Below the pieces are notes generated by a model. That model saw only the letters and a list, made by a program, of their open reading frames with translations. It ran no database searches and was not told the DNA's origin. From Klebsiella michiganensis (GTDB taxonomy: Bacteria; Pseudomonadota; Gammaproteobacteria; Enterobacterales; Enterobacteriaceae): 64,000 bases of DNA. Numbering within the stretch: position 1 is the stretch's first letter; every line of letters begins with the position of its first letter. The translations under genes were made by a program, and so were the position numbers. Positions 1 through 9,193 of the stretch are shown here, piece by piece. The stretch lies in assembly GCA_000963575.1 (NCBI GenBank), contig CP011077.1, forward strand, positions 4,030,001-4,094,000, in the 5' to 3' direction.

Positions 1-215
1 GTGGCACGGCGGCGCTGCCGGCGCATCAATATGCCACCGGCACCGGGATCATTAACACCTCGCGGCAAATTGGGGCCGCCATCGGCGTGGCGGTGTTCGT
101 GGCCGTATCCGGCAGCGCCGTTGCCAGCGAGCAGTACCACACCGCGTGGCTGCTGATGTCGCTCTTCGGGCTTATCGCCTCGCTGTCAGCGCTGCTGCTT
201 AGCGCGAAGCGGTAG
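1..215 (+). CDS. MFS drug exporter of the DHA2 family, C-terminal end (partial)
   Basis: The open frame enters from the left edge (codons in the frame of position 3) and stops at TAG 213-215, so only about the last 70 residues are visible. They hold a TGTGIINTSRQIGAAIGVAV stretch, the usual start of a late transmembrane helix in 14-helix DHA2 proton-driven exporters such as EmrB, then a short periplasmic loop and a final hydrophobic helix ending in a basic tail (SAKR). It probably exports drugs or toxic metabolites across the inner membrane. Substrate cannot be judged from this fragment. It converges on the SDR gene with a 3-nt gap. Confidence 0.8.
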   Translation, partial: GTAALPAHQYATGTGIINTSRQIGAAIGVAVFVAVSGSAVASEQYHTAWLLMSLFGLIASLSALLLSAKR

Positions 216-218
216 CGC

Positions 219-1250
219 TTATTTTTCCAGTAAGCCCAGGCGAATAAAACTTTCGGCGGTGGCGACAATCGCCTCCTCCGGGGAACGCGGTGCCCAGCCG
301 AGCAGGTTCACCGCTTTCGCATTGGTCACGGTCATGTCCACACCGAGCAGAGTCAGCGATCCTTTCATACCCGGATTTTTGTGCGCCGCCAGGCGCACCA
401 TCCAGTCCGGTAGCGCGAGGGTGGAGACTTTGCTGGCGGCGTCACCGAGGTGTTGACGCAGGATTTTCGCCACCTCAACCATCCGCAGGCTTTGGCCGGA
501 ACTGGCAAGGAAGCGCTCGCCGTTGGCTGCCGGGTGCGTCATCGCCAGCCAGTGCAGGTCGGCCACGTCGCGCACGTCCACAAAGCAAGAGTTGATGTTT
601 GGGTTACCTTTTTGCCCGTCCAGCATGTTTTTCACCAGCCGAGTGGAGTGGGAAAAATCCGGCCCTAATACCGGCCCCATCACCGCCACCGGGTTCACCG
701 CCGACAGCTCTAGCCCCCGCCCTTCTTGCTCGACAAATGCCCAGGCCGCCTTTTCCGCCAGCGTTTTCGATTTCTGATAAGGCCAGACTTTACCGGCAAC
801 ATCGCTCCAGTCCGTTTCGTCAAACGGGCGGCGATGGCTTGCCGGATGCCCGACGCCAACGGCCCCAAAGGCAGAAGTGAGTACTACGCGCTTAACACCG
901 GCAAAGCTTGCGGCGCGGAGTACGCGCAGGTTGCCGTCCACCGCAGGTTTGATCCAGTCCTCGTCGGTGGCGTGGTTGCCGGAAGGCGTCGGCGATGCGC
1001 CATGCATCACATAGCGGCACCCGGCCATAGCCTCGGCCCAGCCGTCATCCGCCATTAAATCAGCGACGAAAAAGGAGAGACGGTCGCCCGGCTCACAGCC
1101 GCCCTCTTTCAGATTTTGGAGCACCTCTGCTTTGCGCTCAGCGGAACGCACGGTGGTACGAACCTCATAGCCTCTCGCCAGCAGGGTAATGATGCAGTGC
1201 TGGGCAATAAATCCGGTTCCGCCGGTAACCAATACGATATCTTGGGTCAT
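219..1250 (-). CDS. NAD(P)-dependent extended SDR (dihydroflavonol-reductase-like)
   Basis: A 343-residue reductase/epimerase of the extended short-chain dehydrogenase family. The N-terminus has the Rossmann motif VTGGTGFIA (residues 8-16; the last Gly of TGxxGxxG is Ala). A Ser at about 126 (VLTSAFGAV) and the YxxxK pair Y158/K162 give the catalytic residues. The start at 1250 is chosen because GGAG lies just upstream and the Rossmann fold begins directly after; the frame stays open further upstream but that stretch is not SDR-like. Members reduce aldehydes or ketones with NADPH; the substrate here is unknown. It is divergent from an AraC-type regulator, its likely controller. Confidence 0.85.
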   Translation of the reverse strand: MTQDIVLVTGGTGFIAQHCIITLLARGYEVRTTVRSAERKAEVLQNLKEGGCEPGDRLSFFVADLMADDGWAEAMAGCRYVMHGASPTPSGNHATDEDWIKPAVDGNLRVLRAASFAGVKRVVLTSAFGAVGVGHPASHRRPFDETDWSDVAGKVWPYQKSKTLAEKAAWAFVEQEGRGLELSAVNPVAVMGPVLGPDFSHSTRLVKNMLDGQKGNPNINSCFVDVRDVADLHWLAMTHPAANGERFLASSGQSLRMVEVAKILRQHLGDAASKVSTLALPDWMVRLAAHKNPGMKGSLTLLGVDMTVTNAKAVNLLGWAPRSPEEAIVATAESFIRLGLLEK

Positions 1251-1370
1251 GCTTTGCTCCTCTGTGGCCTGGCAAGCAGGCGGCATATGTTCACTTGCTG
1301 CGCAGAATAAAGCCGGCCAGCCGGATTTTGAATGCTTGATAGTCCGTTCTACTTGCGCGATAGTACGGCA

Positions 1371-2297
1371 ATGCACACCGATCCTTTTTCTGAAATCCTC
1401 AAATTTGCCAACGCCGAGTCGCTGGTCACCGGCGGCTTTACCGCGGGCGGCGACTGGGCGCTTCACTTCCCGCCGCCGGACAAAATTAAATTCTTCGCCA
1501 TCGTCAAAGGCAGTTGCTGGGTGATCCTCGAAGGCCACCCGGAACCCATTCATTTTTGTACCGGCGATGTCGGCCTGCTGAATGACAGGCGGGCGTTTAT
1601 TGTCGCCAGTTCACCAGAGATCAAACCGGTCGATGCCATGCGCGTTTTTAAGGCCGGAGAGAGGAACTACGCCGCCCTGGGAGAAGGGAAAGAGTTTGAG
1701 TACATGGGTGGGCACGTCCTGCTGGACCCCAACCGCGGGCAGATGCTTGCTCAGGTGTTGCCGCAGTGGATCCATATTCCGGCCGCATCCCCGCAGGCGG
1801 CGTCTTTTCGCTGGCTGCTCGATCAGCTGATTGCCGAAAGAGAAACGGCCCAGCCCGGCACCCAGCTCGCCTCCGCGCAGCTTTCACAGCTGCTGTTTAT
1901 TCAGATCCTGCGTGCCCATTTGCAAACCAGCCATTCACTTCCGGCAGGTTTGCTGCGCGCGCTGGGAGACGCCCGCCTTGCCCCGGCGCTGCAGCTTATT
2001 CACGCTAATCCGGCTTGTAACTGGCGCCTGGAAGAGCTCGCCAAAACCTGCGCCATGTCGCGCACCACATTTGCGGAGTATTTCCGTACCGTATCGGGCA
2101 TGACACCGGGGGCTTACCTTACCCAGTGGCGTATGCGGCTGGCGGAGAAAGCGCTGCGCGAGCAGGCCGACCAAATTGCCATGGTCGCCCAGTCCCTCGG
2201 CTACACCTCCGAAAGCGCCTTTAGCAACGCCTTTAAGCGCGAAACCGGCCTGTCGCCCAAAGCATGGCGTAACGCCGCCCGCAACACGGTAAGTTGA
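1371..2297 (+). CDS. AraC-family transcriptional regulator with cupin_6 sensor domain
   Basis: A 308-residue DNA-binding regulator. Residues about 1-190 form a cupin-type ligand domain (opening MHTDPFSEILKFANAESLVT, with the GGDWALHFP motif usual in this group), and about 205-305 the double helix-turn-helix of AraC/XylS proteins, ending with GYTSESAFSNAFKRETGLSP. I chose the ATG at 1371, where the family pattern begins; an upstream in-frame start at 1332 lacks a ribosome site. It is divergent from the SDR gene across 120 bp, so it probably controls that gene and itself. Effector unknown. Confidence 0.82.
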   Translation: MHTDPFSEILKFANAESLVTGGFTAGGDWALHFPPPDKIKFFAIVKGSCWVILEGHPEPIHFCTGDVGLLNDRRAFIVASSPEIKPVDAMRVFKAGERNYAALGEGKEFEYMGGHVLLDPNRGQMLAQVLPQWIHIPAASPQAASFRWLLDQLIAERETAQPGTQLASAQLSQLLFIQILRAHLQTSHSLPAGLLRALGDARLAPALQLIHANPACNWRLEELAKTCAMSRTTFAEYFRTVSGMTPGAYLTQWRMRLAEKALREQADQIAMVAQSLGYTSESAFSNAFKRETGLSPKAWRNAARNTVS

Positions 2298-2306
2298 GAA
2301 TAAAAA

Positions 2307-2328
2307 AACGCCGCACAATGGCGGCGTT
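2307..2328. terminator. Bidirectional terminator between araC-type gene and autotransporter
   Basis: Perfect 8-bp stem AACGCCGC/GCGGCGTT with a 6-nt loop, preceded by an A-run and followed by TTTA. It lies between two convergent genes. Confidence 0.75.
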
Positions 2329-2364
2329 TATGTAGCCAGCGTTCTGGCCACTTTGCTTTAACGA

Positions 2365-5300
2365 TTAAAAACCGTATTTCACGCCAATCATCGCGGATGT
2401 GTCGTGGTAGCCTTTATCGCCGATTTGCTGTGCAACGCCGCCCCACATGTTGAGGTCATGGGTAATCTGCCCCTGCACGCCAAGTTTGAGCTGGCCAATG
2501 TTGCGGGCCCCCTCTTCATTGAGCAGTTTATCCCCCATTCTCACGCCAAAGTTTTTGGTGTTATGCAGCCAGTCCGCTTCCACGTAAGGCTTGAACTCAC
2601 GCCCTTTGCCGTCGTCCTCTTGACGATGGCCGCGCAGGTAGAGCCGCACGCCAAGGCGAGATTGCAGGTTGCCCTGCCCGCTGTCCTGCACGCGAGTGCC
2701 GTTAGCTTCCGTATGTTCAGCGCTGTGCACGCCCATCCAGGTCAGCTGCGCCTGAGGTTCAAGATAGACAGCCTGACGCTGGCTTTCGCTCAGCAGCATG
2801 TTGTAGCCGCTTTCCAGCGAAGCGGTGAAGCCGCGACTTTTGTAATCCTCGTTTTGCAAATCGTCACCGCTGACGTGGTTGTTAAACCAGTTGTACATCA
2901 CCCAGCCGTCCACATAGACCCCTTCACGGGAAACAGCGTTCTGGTACCAGGTACCGTAAGCCCCGACGCTGTAACCGTCCATTTCTGACTCAGAGCTATA
3001 GCCGGTCAAATTTGAACGTGAGTTACCCTGCACGTTGCCATAGCCTGCCATCAAGCCCGCCCCCCAGCGGTCGGTCTGATTGCTGGTGCCGTGCAGGAAT
3101 TCGTTCCCCATCTGCGCGACATAGCGATTGGCGCTGGAGTTAATCTGGCCTTCCCCGGTATGGAAGCGGTTCTGCCCGCCTTCCTGACGCAGCCAGAAAG
3201 TACTGCGGGCCATGCCGCGCTCATCCAGTGGCGCACGGTATTCGGTGGCGCCTTCACGGTCATCCAGCGTCAGGTTAAACAGCGTATTCGCCGCCGTCAG
3301 GTTCACCAGATAGCTGCCAGCCTCAGGCCGATAAACCGGCACCGGCTCCGGTTCCGTTGGTTTCACCGGAGGCAGATTACTCATTGAAGTCAGATACCAG
3401 TTCTGCCCTTTCTGCACCAGGCTATAATCCCACGCCCCGGCGACAATACGCCCTGACTGGGTAAACGCCCCCGACGCGGAGTCGCCGCCCACGGTCACCA
3501 CTTCAATGCCCTGCTCGGTTTGCGCGCCCTGGCCGCCGACATTACTCACGTTGAGCACGGTAGCGCCGGAAGTTGCCCCCTGAATCACCAGCTTGTCCGT
3601 GACGGAAGCGTCATCCCCCAACACGGTATTGACGTTCAACTGGCTGTCGGTGCCCCCGATGTAGTCGCCGCTAACATTAAGACGGTTGCCGGTAATGTTA
3701 GCGCTACGGGAGAGATTAACGATCCCGCTGTTATCCAGATCGCCATTTATCGTGAAACTGGCGGCGTCATCATTCCCCTGCAGCGGGCTGCCGACGGTCA
3801 GAGTGCTACCCGTTTCCAGCGTGGCCGCGCCGATACTCCCCGTCCCGGAGAGCAGGGTTGCGCTCTTAGCCGTGACATCACTGACCAAAGATCCCGTCAC
3901 GTCCAGGCTACCTTCCGCCGGCGTGGTCGCACCGGTGTATGTGCTGTCGCCGGTCATGGTCAGCATCCCGCTGCCTAGCTTGGTCAGGTCGCCGCTCCCG
4001 GTCACGCCCTGATTGAGGGTGGTATTGAATCCCTGGGTGTCCAGCGTACCGCCCCCGCTTTCCAGCGTGATGGGGCGGTCTAAATCAAAGCTATTAGTTA
4101 CCTGCAGCGTACCGCCGTCGAAGGTTAACAGACTGCTATCGGATCCCAGCGCGCCGTTCTGCGCAATCTGTAAGATGCCGTCATACAAAGTCCAGGGCGT
4201 GGCCGCCGCCGTGGTGTTGTTCAACACCCAGGTGCTGGCTCCCGTTTTATGGAAGTGCTCGAAGCCCTGGTACTGGGCACTGTCGCCAATATTGGCGGCA
4301 TCAAACTGGCTGGCAGAGTCACCGCCCAAAATAAGCGTGTCGTCACCGGCCGTAGCCTGCACGGTGCCCTGGACGTTATAACCCGCCCTGAGCTCCAGGG
4401 AGTTTGTCCCGCCGGTGAACACAATAGCCTGCGAGCGGTTTTGCCCGTCGAAATCCATCCCTCCGGTGATTGTCCCGCTGTTGACGATGGTCATATCGCT
4501 GCCGCTGATCCCGACCCCGCCGGCACCAACATCTCCCACCCCGTTAATAGCACCTGCTGTACCAGGCTCTCCACCGTTACCGCCGGAAATCGTACCGGTA
4601 TTAACAACGCTGCCGCCACCGGAGGTAATGCTGATCCCGGCGCCGCCGGCCCCGCCAGCATCCCCGCCGCCGCCGCCTCCACGGTTACCCGTCCCGCCGA
4701 GGATATCGCCATTATTTATGACCTGGCCGCCCGCGCCAATCAGCACGCCGCTCCCGCCTTCACCGCCGCTGCCGCCGTGGCTGGTATCCCCCCCGCTGCC
4801 GCCCCCGGTTCCCCCCAGGCCGCCGGTGATGCTGGCGCCAGCGTCGTTGGTCAGCGTGCCGTTGCCTTCGATGGACAAGCCGTTCCCGCCTTTTGCGCCG
4901 GTGCCGCCGTCGGACGTGGGGCTGTTACCGTTAGCCCCCGCGCCGCCATTACCCCCCACAAACGCGCCGTGGTTCGTCACATTCCCGGCTCCGACAATAG
5001 AGACCGCATCACCACCAGCCCCGCCTACGCCGCCACCGCCGGCAGAATCATCCCCGCCTTTACCACCGGTCACGACGCCGCTGGACTCATTAATCACGTC
5101 CCCGCCGCCATTGATTTCAATCCCGGTGCCGCCGGCACCGGAATCGCCGCCCTGAGAGGTACTTAAGTTGCCGCTACCGCCGCCGCGATTGCCAAGGCCA
5201 CCGGTCACTTCGCCGAAGTTACTGACGCTGCCGCCACCTTCAAGCTCGATCCCGCTCCCACCTTTACCGCCGTCGCCGCCGTCCCCGCCGGTCAGGTTAT

Positions 5301-6414
5301 CCCCGCTACTGTTGGAGTTCCCGCCGCCGCCGGTACCGGCATTGCCGCCGACGATATGGCCGCCGCTGTTATTGATGACCTTGCCGCTGCCCTCTACGGT
5401 GATCCCGCTCCCGCCATTACCGCCCGCAGAACCATAACCCACAACGCCGGTGCCCTGGCCAGACTCAACCGCCCCGCCGTTACCGCCGTCGCCGCCGTCG
5501 CCGCCCAGAATGCTGCCGCTGTTGGTTATCGTACTGGTGCCGCTCAGCCAGACCCCGCTCCCGCCGTCAGCCGCCTCACCGCCACTGCCCCCCACGCCGG
5601 TCACATTTTCGTTGTCTTCGGTATCGGCGTTAGCCGCCAGGCCGCCAGTCGCGCCATGCCCACCGGCAATCGTCCCGGTGTTAGTCACACTCCCGCCCTG
5701 GGTCAGCATGACACCGTCCCCTCCCGCACCGCCTGCCCCGCCACTGCCGCCGTGGAGGGTTTCGCCCGCTTCGGTCTGATCGTTCGCCGTGGCGCTCCCG
5801 GTGTTTCCCCCGTTGCCTCCATCGCCCCCGGTGATCGAGCCGCCATTGGTGTAGCTGCCCGCCCCGGTGATCAACACCCCGGCACCGCCGTCTCCGCCGT
5901 CGCCACCATTCCCCCCGTTACCCGCCTCGGGAACATCTGTGGTATTGCTGCCGCCGTTGCCTCCCCGGCCGCCGTTACCGCCTTTAATATCGCCGCTATT
6001 GTCACCGCTGCTGCCGTTCAGAACTTTCCCGGCAGAACCCCCGCCGCCGCCGCCGCCAGCGGAACCGTTGCCGGTAGTGGTGGAACCATCAGACTGGTGA
6101 CCCTCCCCACCGGTTGCGGTGCCTGCGGGCAGCGAATTGGTTACGCCGTCAACGCTACCTGCGCCCCCATTCTCACCCTGGCTGCTGCTTTGCCCGCGAT
6201 CCCCGGCCCCGCCATTACCGCCGTTGCCGCCGATACCGGTTGTAGTGTCCATTGTACCGCCCCCGCCGCCCTGAGCGCTGTCAGAAGCGGTAGCCGGGCC
6301 ACCGGCCTGGCCATCGGCGGCAAATGTTAGCTGAGGGAAAGTACTTAATAAGGCGGCACCGATAGCTGTGGCAATCAAACGTCGCTTACCAGGGTTCTGT
6401 AATATATGGGGCAT
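2365..6414 (-). CDS. Gly-rich autotransporter (type Va secretion) outer membrane protein
   Basis: A 1349-residue self-secreting surface protein. Residues 1-32 are a signal peptide (basic start, hydrophobic core, cleavage near TFA-ADG). Residues about 33-660 are extremely Gly-rich and contain eleven copies of a degenerate module G-[VI]-x-[IL]-x-G-x-G-x-[VI]-x-N-x-G-x-[IV]-x-G-G separated by GGxGG spacers, probably a beta-helix passenger. A passenger-associated repeat (GTLDTQGFNTTLNQGVTGSG, then LTKLGSGMLTMTGDSTYTG) follows, then a PVKPTEPEPVPVY linker. About the last 280 residues form the 12-strand autotransporter barrel, which ends in Phe (VKYGF). The start has AGAGGA upstream. Likely an adhesin or biofilm factor; no protease triad seen. 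Confidence 0.88.
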   Translation of the reverse strand: MPHILQNPGKRRLIATAIGAALLSTFPQLTFAADGQAGGPATASDSAQGGGGGTMDTTTGIGGNGGNGGAGDRGQSSSQGENGGAGSVDGVTNSLPAGTATGGEGHQSDGSTTTGNGSAGGGGGGGSAGKVLNGSSGDNSGDIKGGNGGRGGNGGSNTTDVPEAGNGGNGGDGGDGGAGVLITGAGSYTNGGSITGGDGGNGGNTGSATANDQTEAGETLHGGSGGAGGAGGDGVMLTQGGSVTNTGTIAGGHGATGGLAANADTEDNENVTGVGGSGGEAADGGSGVWLSGTSTITNSGSILGGDGGDGGNGGAVESGQGTGVVGYGSAGGNGGSGITVEGSGKVINNSGGHIVGGNAGTGGGGNSNSSGDNLTGGDGGDGGKGGSGIELEGGGSVSNFGEVTGGLGNRGGGSGNLSTSQGGDSGAGGTGIEINGGGDVINESSGVVTGGKGGDDSAGGGGVGGAGGDAVSIVGAGNVTNHGAFVGGNGGAGANGNSPTSDGGTGAKGGNGLSIEGNGTLTNDAGASITGGLGGTGGGSGGDTSHGGSGGEGGSGVLIGAGGQVINNGDILGGTGNRGGGGGGDAGGAGGAGISITSGGGSVVNTGTISGGNGGEPGTAGAINGVGDVGAGGVGISGSDMTIVNSGTITGGMDFDGQNRSQAIVFTGGTNSLELRAGYNVQGTVQATAGDDTLILGGDSASQFDAANIGDSAQYQGFEHFHKTGASTWVLNNTTAAATPWTLYDGILQIAQNGALGSDSSLLTFDGGTLQVTNSFDLDRPITLESGGGTLDTQGFNTTLNQGVTGSGDLTKLGSGMLTMTGDSTYTGATTPAEGSLDVTGSLVSDVTAKSATLLSGTGSIGAATLETGSTLTVGSPLQGNDDAASFTINGDLDNSGIVNLSRSANITGNRLNVSGDYIGGTDSQLNVNTVLGDDASVTDKLVIQGATSGATVLNVSNVGGQGAQTEQGIEVVTVGGDSASGAFTQSGRIVAGAWDYSLVQKGQNWYLTSMSNLPPVKPTEPEPVPVYRPEAGSYLVNLTAANTLFNLTLDDREGATEYRAPLDERGMARSTFWLRQEGGQNRFHTGEGQINSSANRYVAQMGNEFLHGTSNQTDRWGAGLMAGYGNVQGNSRSNLTGYSSESEMDGYSVGAYGTWYQNAVSREGVYVDGWVMYNWFNNHVSGDDLQNEDYKSRGFTASLESGYNMLLSESQRQAVYLEPQAQLTWMGVHSAEHTEANGTRVQDSGQGNLQSRLGVRLYLRGHRQEDDGKGREFKPYVEADWLHNTKNFGVRMGDKLLNEEGARNIGQLKLGVQGQITHDLNMWGGVAQQIGDKGYHDTSAMIGVKYGF

Positions 6415-7004
6415 TTCCGTCCTCTTTAACTCTGCGGAGTTGTATTGATTCGAAATAGCAGAAACAGGCGTGCAACAATTTATTTAAAATTGCCTTCGGG
6501 TTTTAAAAGACGAGCGAAAATAACTTTCAAATGAAAGTAGAATTCATTTAAAAACTATTCTCGTGTTAAAAAAATGTAATTACAAAAACACCCAGATGGC
6601 GACAAAATTAACCTTTCACGGCTATCTCTTTCATGGATAAAATTCATTTCGGTGACTAATTTTAACACCATGAAAATAGACTTAAGTAAAATTAAATTGT
6701 ATTACAATTTGATTTAGCGCATAGAACGAATAATCAGCGGAATTTCATTGAGAATATAAGTCGATAAAACCAGACAAGAGACAAGACATAAGATGTTGTT
6801 TTAACTAGAATTAACATCAAGGGCAGCATGAGGAAATGAAATTTAGAAAAACAGTGATTTACAGATTAATCCTATTAGCGAATTAACCTCAATTGTATTT
6901 TTGAAAGTAAAAACTGCATTTTGTCATCAAAAAATATTCACAAAAGACCCTACTTTAAATAGAACAAATATGCCACCACGATGTGGTGACAAGATAAAAA
7001 CCCT
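6415..7004. other. Long AT-rich intergenic region upstream of the autotransporter
   Basis: About 590 bp of AT-rich DNA between the autotransporter start and the end of the histidine phosphatase gene (both on the minus strand). It should hold the autotransporter promoter and could bind H-NS-like silencers. I see no convincing gene, RNA hairpin or repeat in it; a short frame near 6901-7086 looks like chance. Confidence 0.5.
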
Positions 7005-7619
7005 CTATCTAATATTTTGTAAATGCGTCGCAATACCCCATTTAACCAATTCGATACAATCAGACTCAATATTCATGATGCTATAACTGCAGTTTTGATG
7101 CCCATATTTCCTGAGATCGTCGGTAATTAAAGCATCTTTCAATTGCCAGATGGCAACTTCCAAAGCATGGCCATGGCTCACCATAATAACAGTGTCATTA
7201 TGGTGCCGTTTATTGAGCTCTTTCAGGCAGGAAAACAGCCGATGACTAACGTTATCCAGGCCTTCACCCGAAGAGATAGCCCGCTGCGGATCCCCCGATA
7301 GCAGGGCGTCAAATAACTCAGGATGCTGTTTTTGCGCCTCCGTAGCTTTCATCCCCTGAAGCAGCCCAAAATCACGTTCTTGCAGACGTTCATCCACGGT
7401 TATCAAACTGCGCAATTCTCTGGCCAGCACGCTCGCCGTGCCCTGGGCACGCCGCGCTGGTGAGGCGTAGATATGTGCGACGGAAAAATCGGCCAGGGCG
7501 GTAGCCAGCGCAAAGCTTTGCCGCAGCCCCCGCGCAGTGAGCTGGCTCTCCAGCCTTCCCTGAATAATGCCCTGCTGGTTCCCCTCGCTTTCGCCATGCC
7601 GTACCAGAATTGCCCGCAC
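7005..7619 (-). CDS. Histidine phosphatase (phosphoglycerate-mutase-like)
   Basis: A 204-residue member of the histidine phosphatase superfamily. The RHG motif (VRHGES, residues 6-11) carries the phospho-accepting His8, and the second catalytic His is in MVSHGHALE near 150. The start is a GTG at 7619 preceded by AAGGAAAG; no nearby ATG gives the RHG motif at the proper place. Family members dephosphorylate small sugar phosphates, alpha-ribazole phosphate or nucleotides; length and motifs fit GpmB/CobC-like enzymes, but no cobalamin genes are near. The C-terminal third is AT-richer than the rest. It is divergent from ygaV and shares the dyad at 7643-7662. Confidence 0.85.
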   Translation of the reverse strand: MRAILVRHGESEGNQQGIIQGRLESQLTARGLRQSFALATALADFSVAHIYASPARRAQGTASVLARELRSLITVDERLQERDFGLLQGMKATEAQKQHPELFDALLSGDPQRAISSGEGLDNVSHRLFSCLKELNKRHHNDTVIMVSHGHALEVAIWQLKDALITDDLRKYGHQNCSYSIMNIESDCIELVKWGIATHLQNIR

Positions 7620-7642
7620 GCTCTTTCCTTTGTTAAAAATTT

Positions 7643-7662
7643 AATTTAGCATTTACTAAATT
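7643..7662. promoter_or_regulatory. Dyad operator candidate for YgaV
   Basis: Perfect 7-bp inverted repeat AATTTAG/CTAAATT with a 6-nt spacer, midway between the divergent histidine phosphatase and ygaV. ArsR-family repressors bind AT-rich dyads of this size in their own promoters, so this is the likely YgaV site. Inference from position and symmetry only. Confidence 0.5.
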
Positions 7663-7685
7663 TAGAGTTATCTAAAGTAAAAACC

Positions 7686-7988
7686 ATGACACCTGAACTT
7701 TACCAGCTCCAGTCCAGTGCGGATGACGCCGCAAAACTGCTAAAAGCCATGAGCAATCCCCGGCGTTTGCTGATCCTATGCCTGCTGCTCGACTCCCCAG
7801 GCACCGGGGCCGGAGAGCTGGCTGCTGCCGCAGGATTAAGCCCATCTGCAACTTCCCAACACCTGACGAAAATGAAGGATGAAGGACTCATAGAGCACCA
7901 GCGCAACGCTCAGCGAGTGCTCTACTTCATCAAAGATAGCGCAGTACGCGAAGTGATTGCGACGCTGAAAACCATTTACTGCCCCTAA
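7686..7988 (+). CDS. ygaV: ArsR-family repressor YgaV
   Basis: A 100-residue winged-helix repressor closely matching E. coli YgaV. The helix-turn-helix is at about 47-66 (AGELAAAAGLSPSATSQHLT) followed by the wing (RNAQRVLYFI). In E. coli, YgaV represses its own gene and ygaP and responds to organotin or to sulfide/redox signals. The two cysteines (LILCLLL and the terminal YCP) are candidate sensor residues. It is 9 nt upstream of ygaP, in one operon. Confidence 0.9.
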   Translation: MTPELYQLQSSADDAAKLLKAMSNPRRLLILCLLLDSPGTGAGELAAAAGLSPSATSQHLTKMKDEGLIEHQRNAQRVLYFIKDSAVREVIATLKTIYCP

Positions 7989-7997
7989 GGAATAACC

Positions 7998-8522
7998 ATG
8001 ACTATTTCGTCCATCTTGCCAGAAGAAGCGAAAAAGCTTATTGCCAGCGGCGCCGCGCTGATCGATATTCGTGAACCGGATGAGCATGCCCGTGAAAACA
8101 TTCCCGAAGCACATCTGATGCCGCTTTCAGCCATTGAAAACGGCGCCAGGCTGGGGCCGCTCGATCCGCACGACGTAGTGATTTTCCACTGCCAGTCCGG
8201 GATGCGTTCCTCCCAGCACGCTGAAAAGCTGGCGGCGCTTGCCGAACCGGCCCAGGTCATGCTGCTGGCAGGCGGCCTTGAGGCATGGAAAAAAGGCGGA
8301 CAGGAGGTTCTGGCGGACAAAAGTCAGCCTCTGCCAATAATGCGGCAGGTACAGATTGTCGCGGGTACGTTAATCCTGCTGGGGATTGTGCTCGGGTACG
8401 CGGTTAATAACGGATTTTTCCTGCTTTCCGGCTTTGTCGGCGCAGGTCTACTGTTTGCAGGTGCCACCGGATTTTGCGGTATGGCGCGTTTACTTGCCTG
8501 GCTGCCCTGGAACCGGCGCTAG
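7998..8522 (+). CDS. ygaP: Membrane-anchored rhodanese YgaP
   Basis: A 174-residue sulfurtransferase. Residues 1-110 form a single rhodanese domain with active-site Cys in HCQSGMRSS (near 66). Two hydrophobic helices (about 119-138 and 142-160) anchor it in the inner membrane with the catalytic domain in the cytoplasm. It moves sulfane sulfur, for example from thiosulfate or persulfide. It follows ygaV directly. The order ygaV-ygaP matches E. coli. Confidence 0.92.
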   Translation: MTISSILPEEAKKLIASGAALIDIREPDEHARENIPEAHLMPLSAIENGARLGPLDPHDVVIFHCQSGMRSSQHAEKLAALAEPAQVMLLAGGLEAWKKGGQEVLADKSQPLPIMRQVQIVAGTLILLGIVLGYAVNNGFFLLSGFVGAGLLFAGATGFCGMARLLAWLPWNRR

Positions 8523-8612
8523 CCTATCCTGCTTTATCCGCCTTGATTTCTGATCTATGGTTATCAGGCGGCAAAACCGCATTAAATTCCCTTAGCATTC
8601 AGAGGTTTTTCT

Positions 8613-8792
8613 ATGTTTAAACCAGGTGATGTGGTTCAGCCCAAGCAGGGCGGTCCTAAGCTGCAGGTGGTTGAGGTTCAGGGCGAGGATCTGATTTGCG
8701 TCCCGGCCGCAACCTTAGGCGCGGATAAACTGACGCTGAAGGCAGATTCGGTTTCGCTGTATCAGGAAGAAGGCGATTTCGGCGTTTGCTGA
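8613..8792 (+). CDS. Small YodC/DUF2158-family protein
   Basis: A 59-residue protein starting MFKPGDVVQPKQGGPKLQVV, the F-x-x-GDVV-x-x-K-x-GGP signature of the YodC/DUF2158 family of small beta-rich proteins. Function is unknown. The ATG at 8613 is preceded by AGAGG, and the gene ends just before a strong terminator. It has base use like its neighbours. Confidence 0.8.
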   Translation: MFKPGDVVQPKQGGPKLQVVEVQGEDLICVPAATLGADKLTLKADSVSLYQEEGDFGVC

Positions 8793-8802
8793 TCAATAAA
8801 AA

Positions 8803-8828
8803 AACGGCGTGAGGTTAATCACGCCGTT
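8803..8828. terminator. Terminator after the YodC-like gene
   Basis: Perfect 10-bp stem AACGGCGTGA/TCACGCCGTT with a 6-nt loop, A-run before and TCTTCT after. Confidence 0.8.
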
Positions 8829-8905
8829 CTTCTCAATAAAAGTGCCCCTATCCTTGTCGTCGCCATTCATAAACAACCGGGCACGGCGGCAATCCAGGCC
8901 AGCAA

Positions 8906-9193
8906 TCAATAGCCCTTCTCATAACCCGCAAAGAAACATCGAACCACTACGTCCGCGTTGACCTCTTTAAGGAAGTCAGCCACCGACTCTTTATCCAGCT
9001 GATAGCGACGAGTCAGCACCCCGGCCTCCCAGGCGGCACGCTGGCGATCGCCGGTCTGCTCGGCCATATGGTGAGTAAAGCCCAGCACAAAACCGCGTTT
9101 GTAATCAGAACAAAAGCGCTCCACGTTAACCGCGCTGTCGGCCTGCCGGGCTTTCATTCCGGCCATCAGGCCCTTACCAAAATGGTTATCCAT
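8906..9193 (-). CDS. yghW: YghW family protein (DUF2623)
   Basis: A 95-residue protein matching E. coli YghW in length and sequence: it opens MDNHFGKGLMAGMKARQADS and contains DYKRGFVLGFTHHM and WEAGVLTRRYQLDKE. No membrane segment or signal peptide. Function unknown. In E. coli yghW is elsewhere, so its place between ygaP and alaE is a rearrangement. It occupies the interval where E. coli has stpA. Confidence 0.85.
   Translation of the reverse strand: MDNHFGKGLMAGMKARQADSAVNVERFCSDYKRGFVLGFTHHMAEQTGDRQRAAWEAGVLTRRYQLDKESVADFLKEVNADVVVRCFFAGYEKGY

Noticed and set aside
4415..5155. Long proline-rich open frame on the plus strand within the autotransporter
   Set aside because: It is the complement of Gly-rich codons (GGC/GCC) in the passenger; no start signal and no family resemblance. 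The minus-strand gene has signal peptide and barrel.
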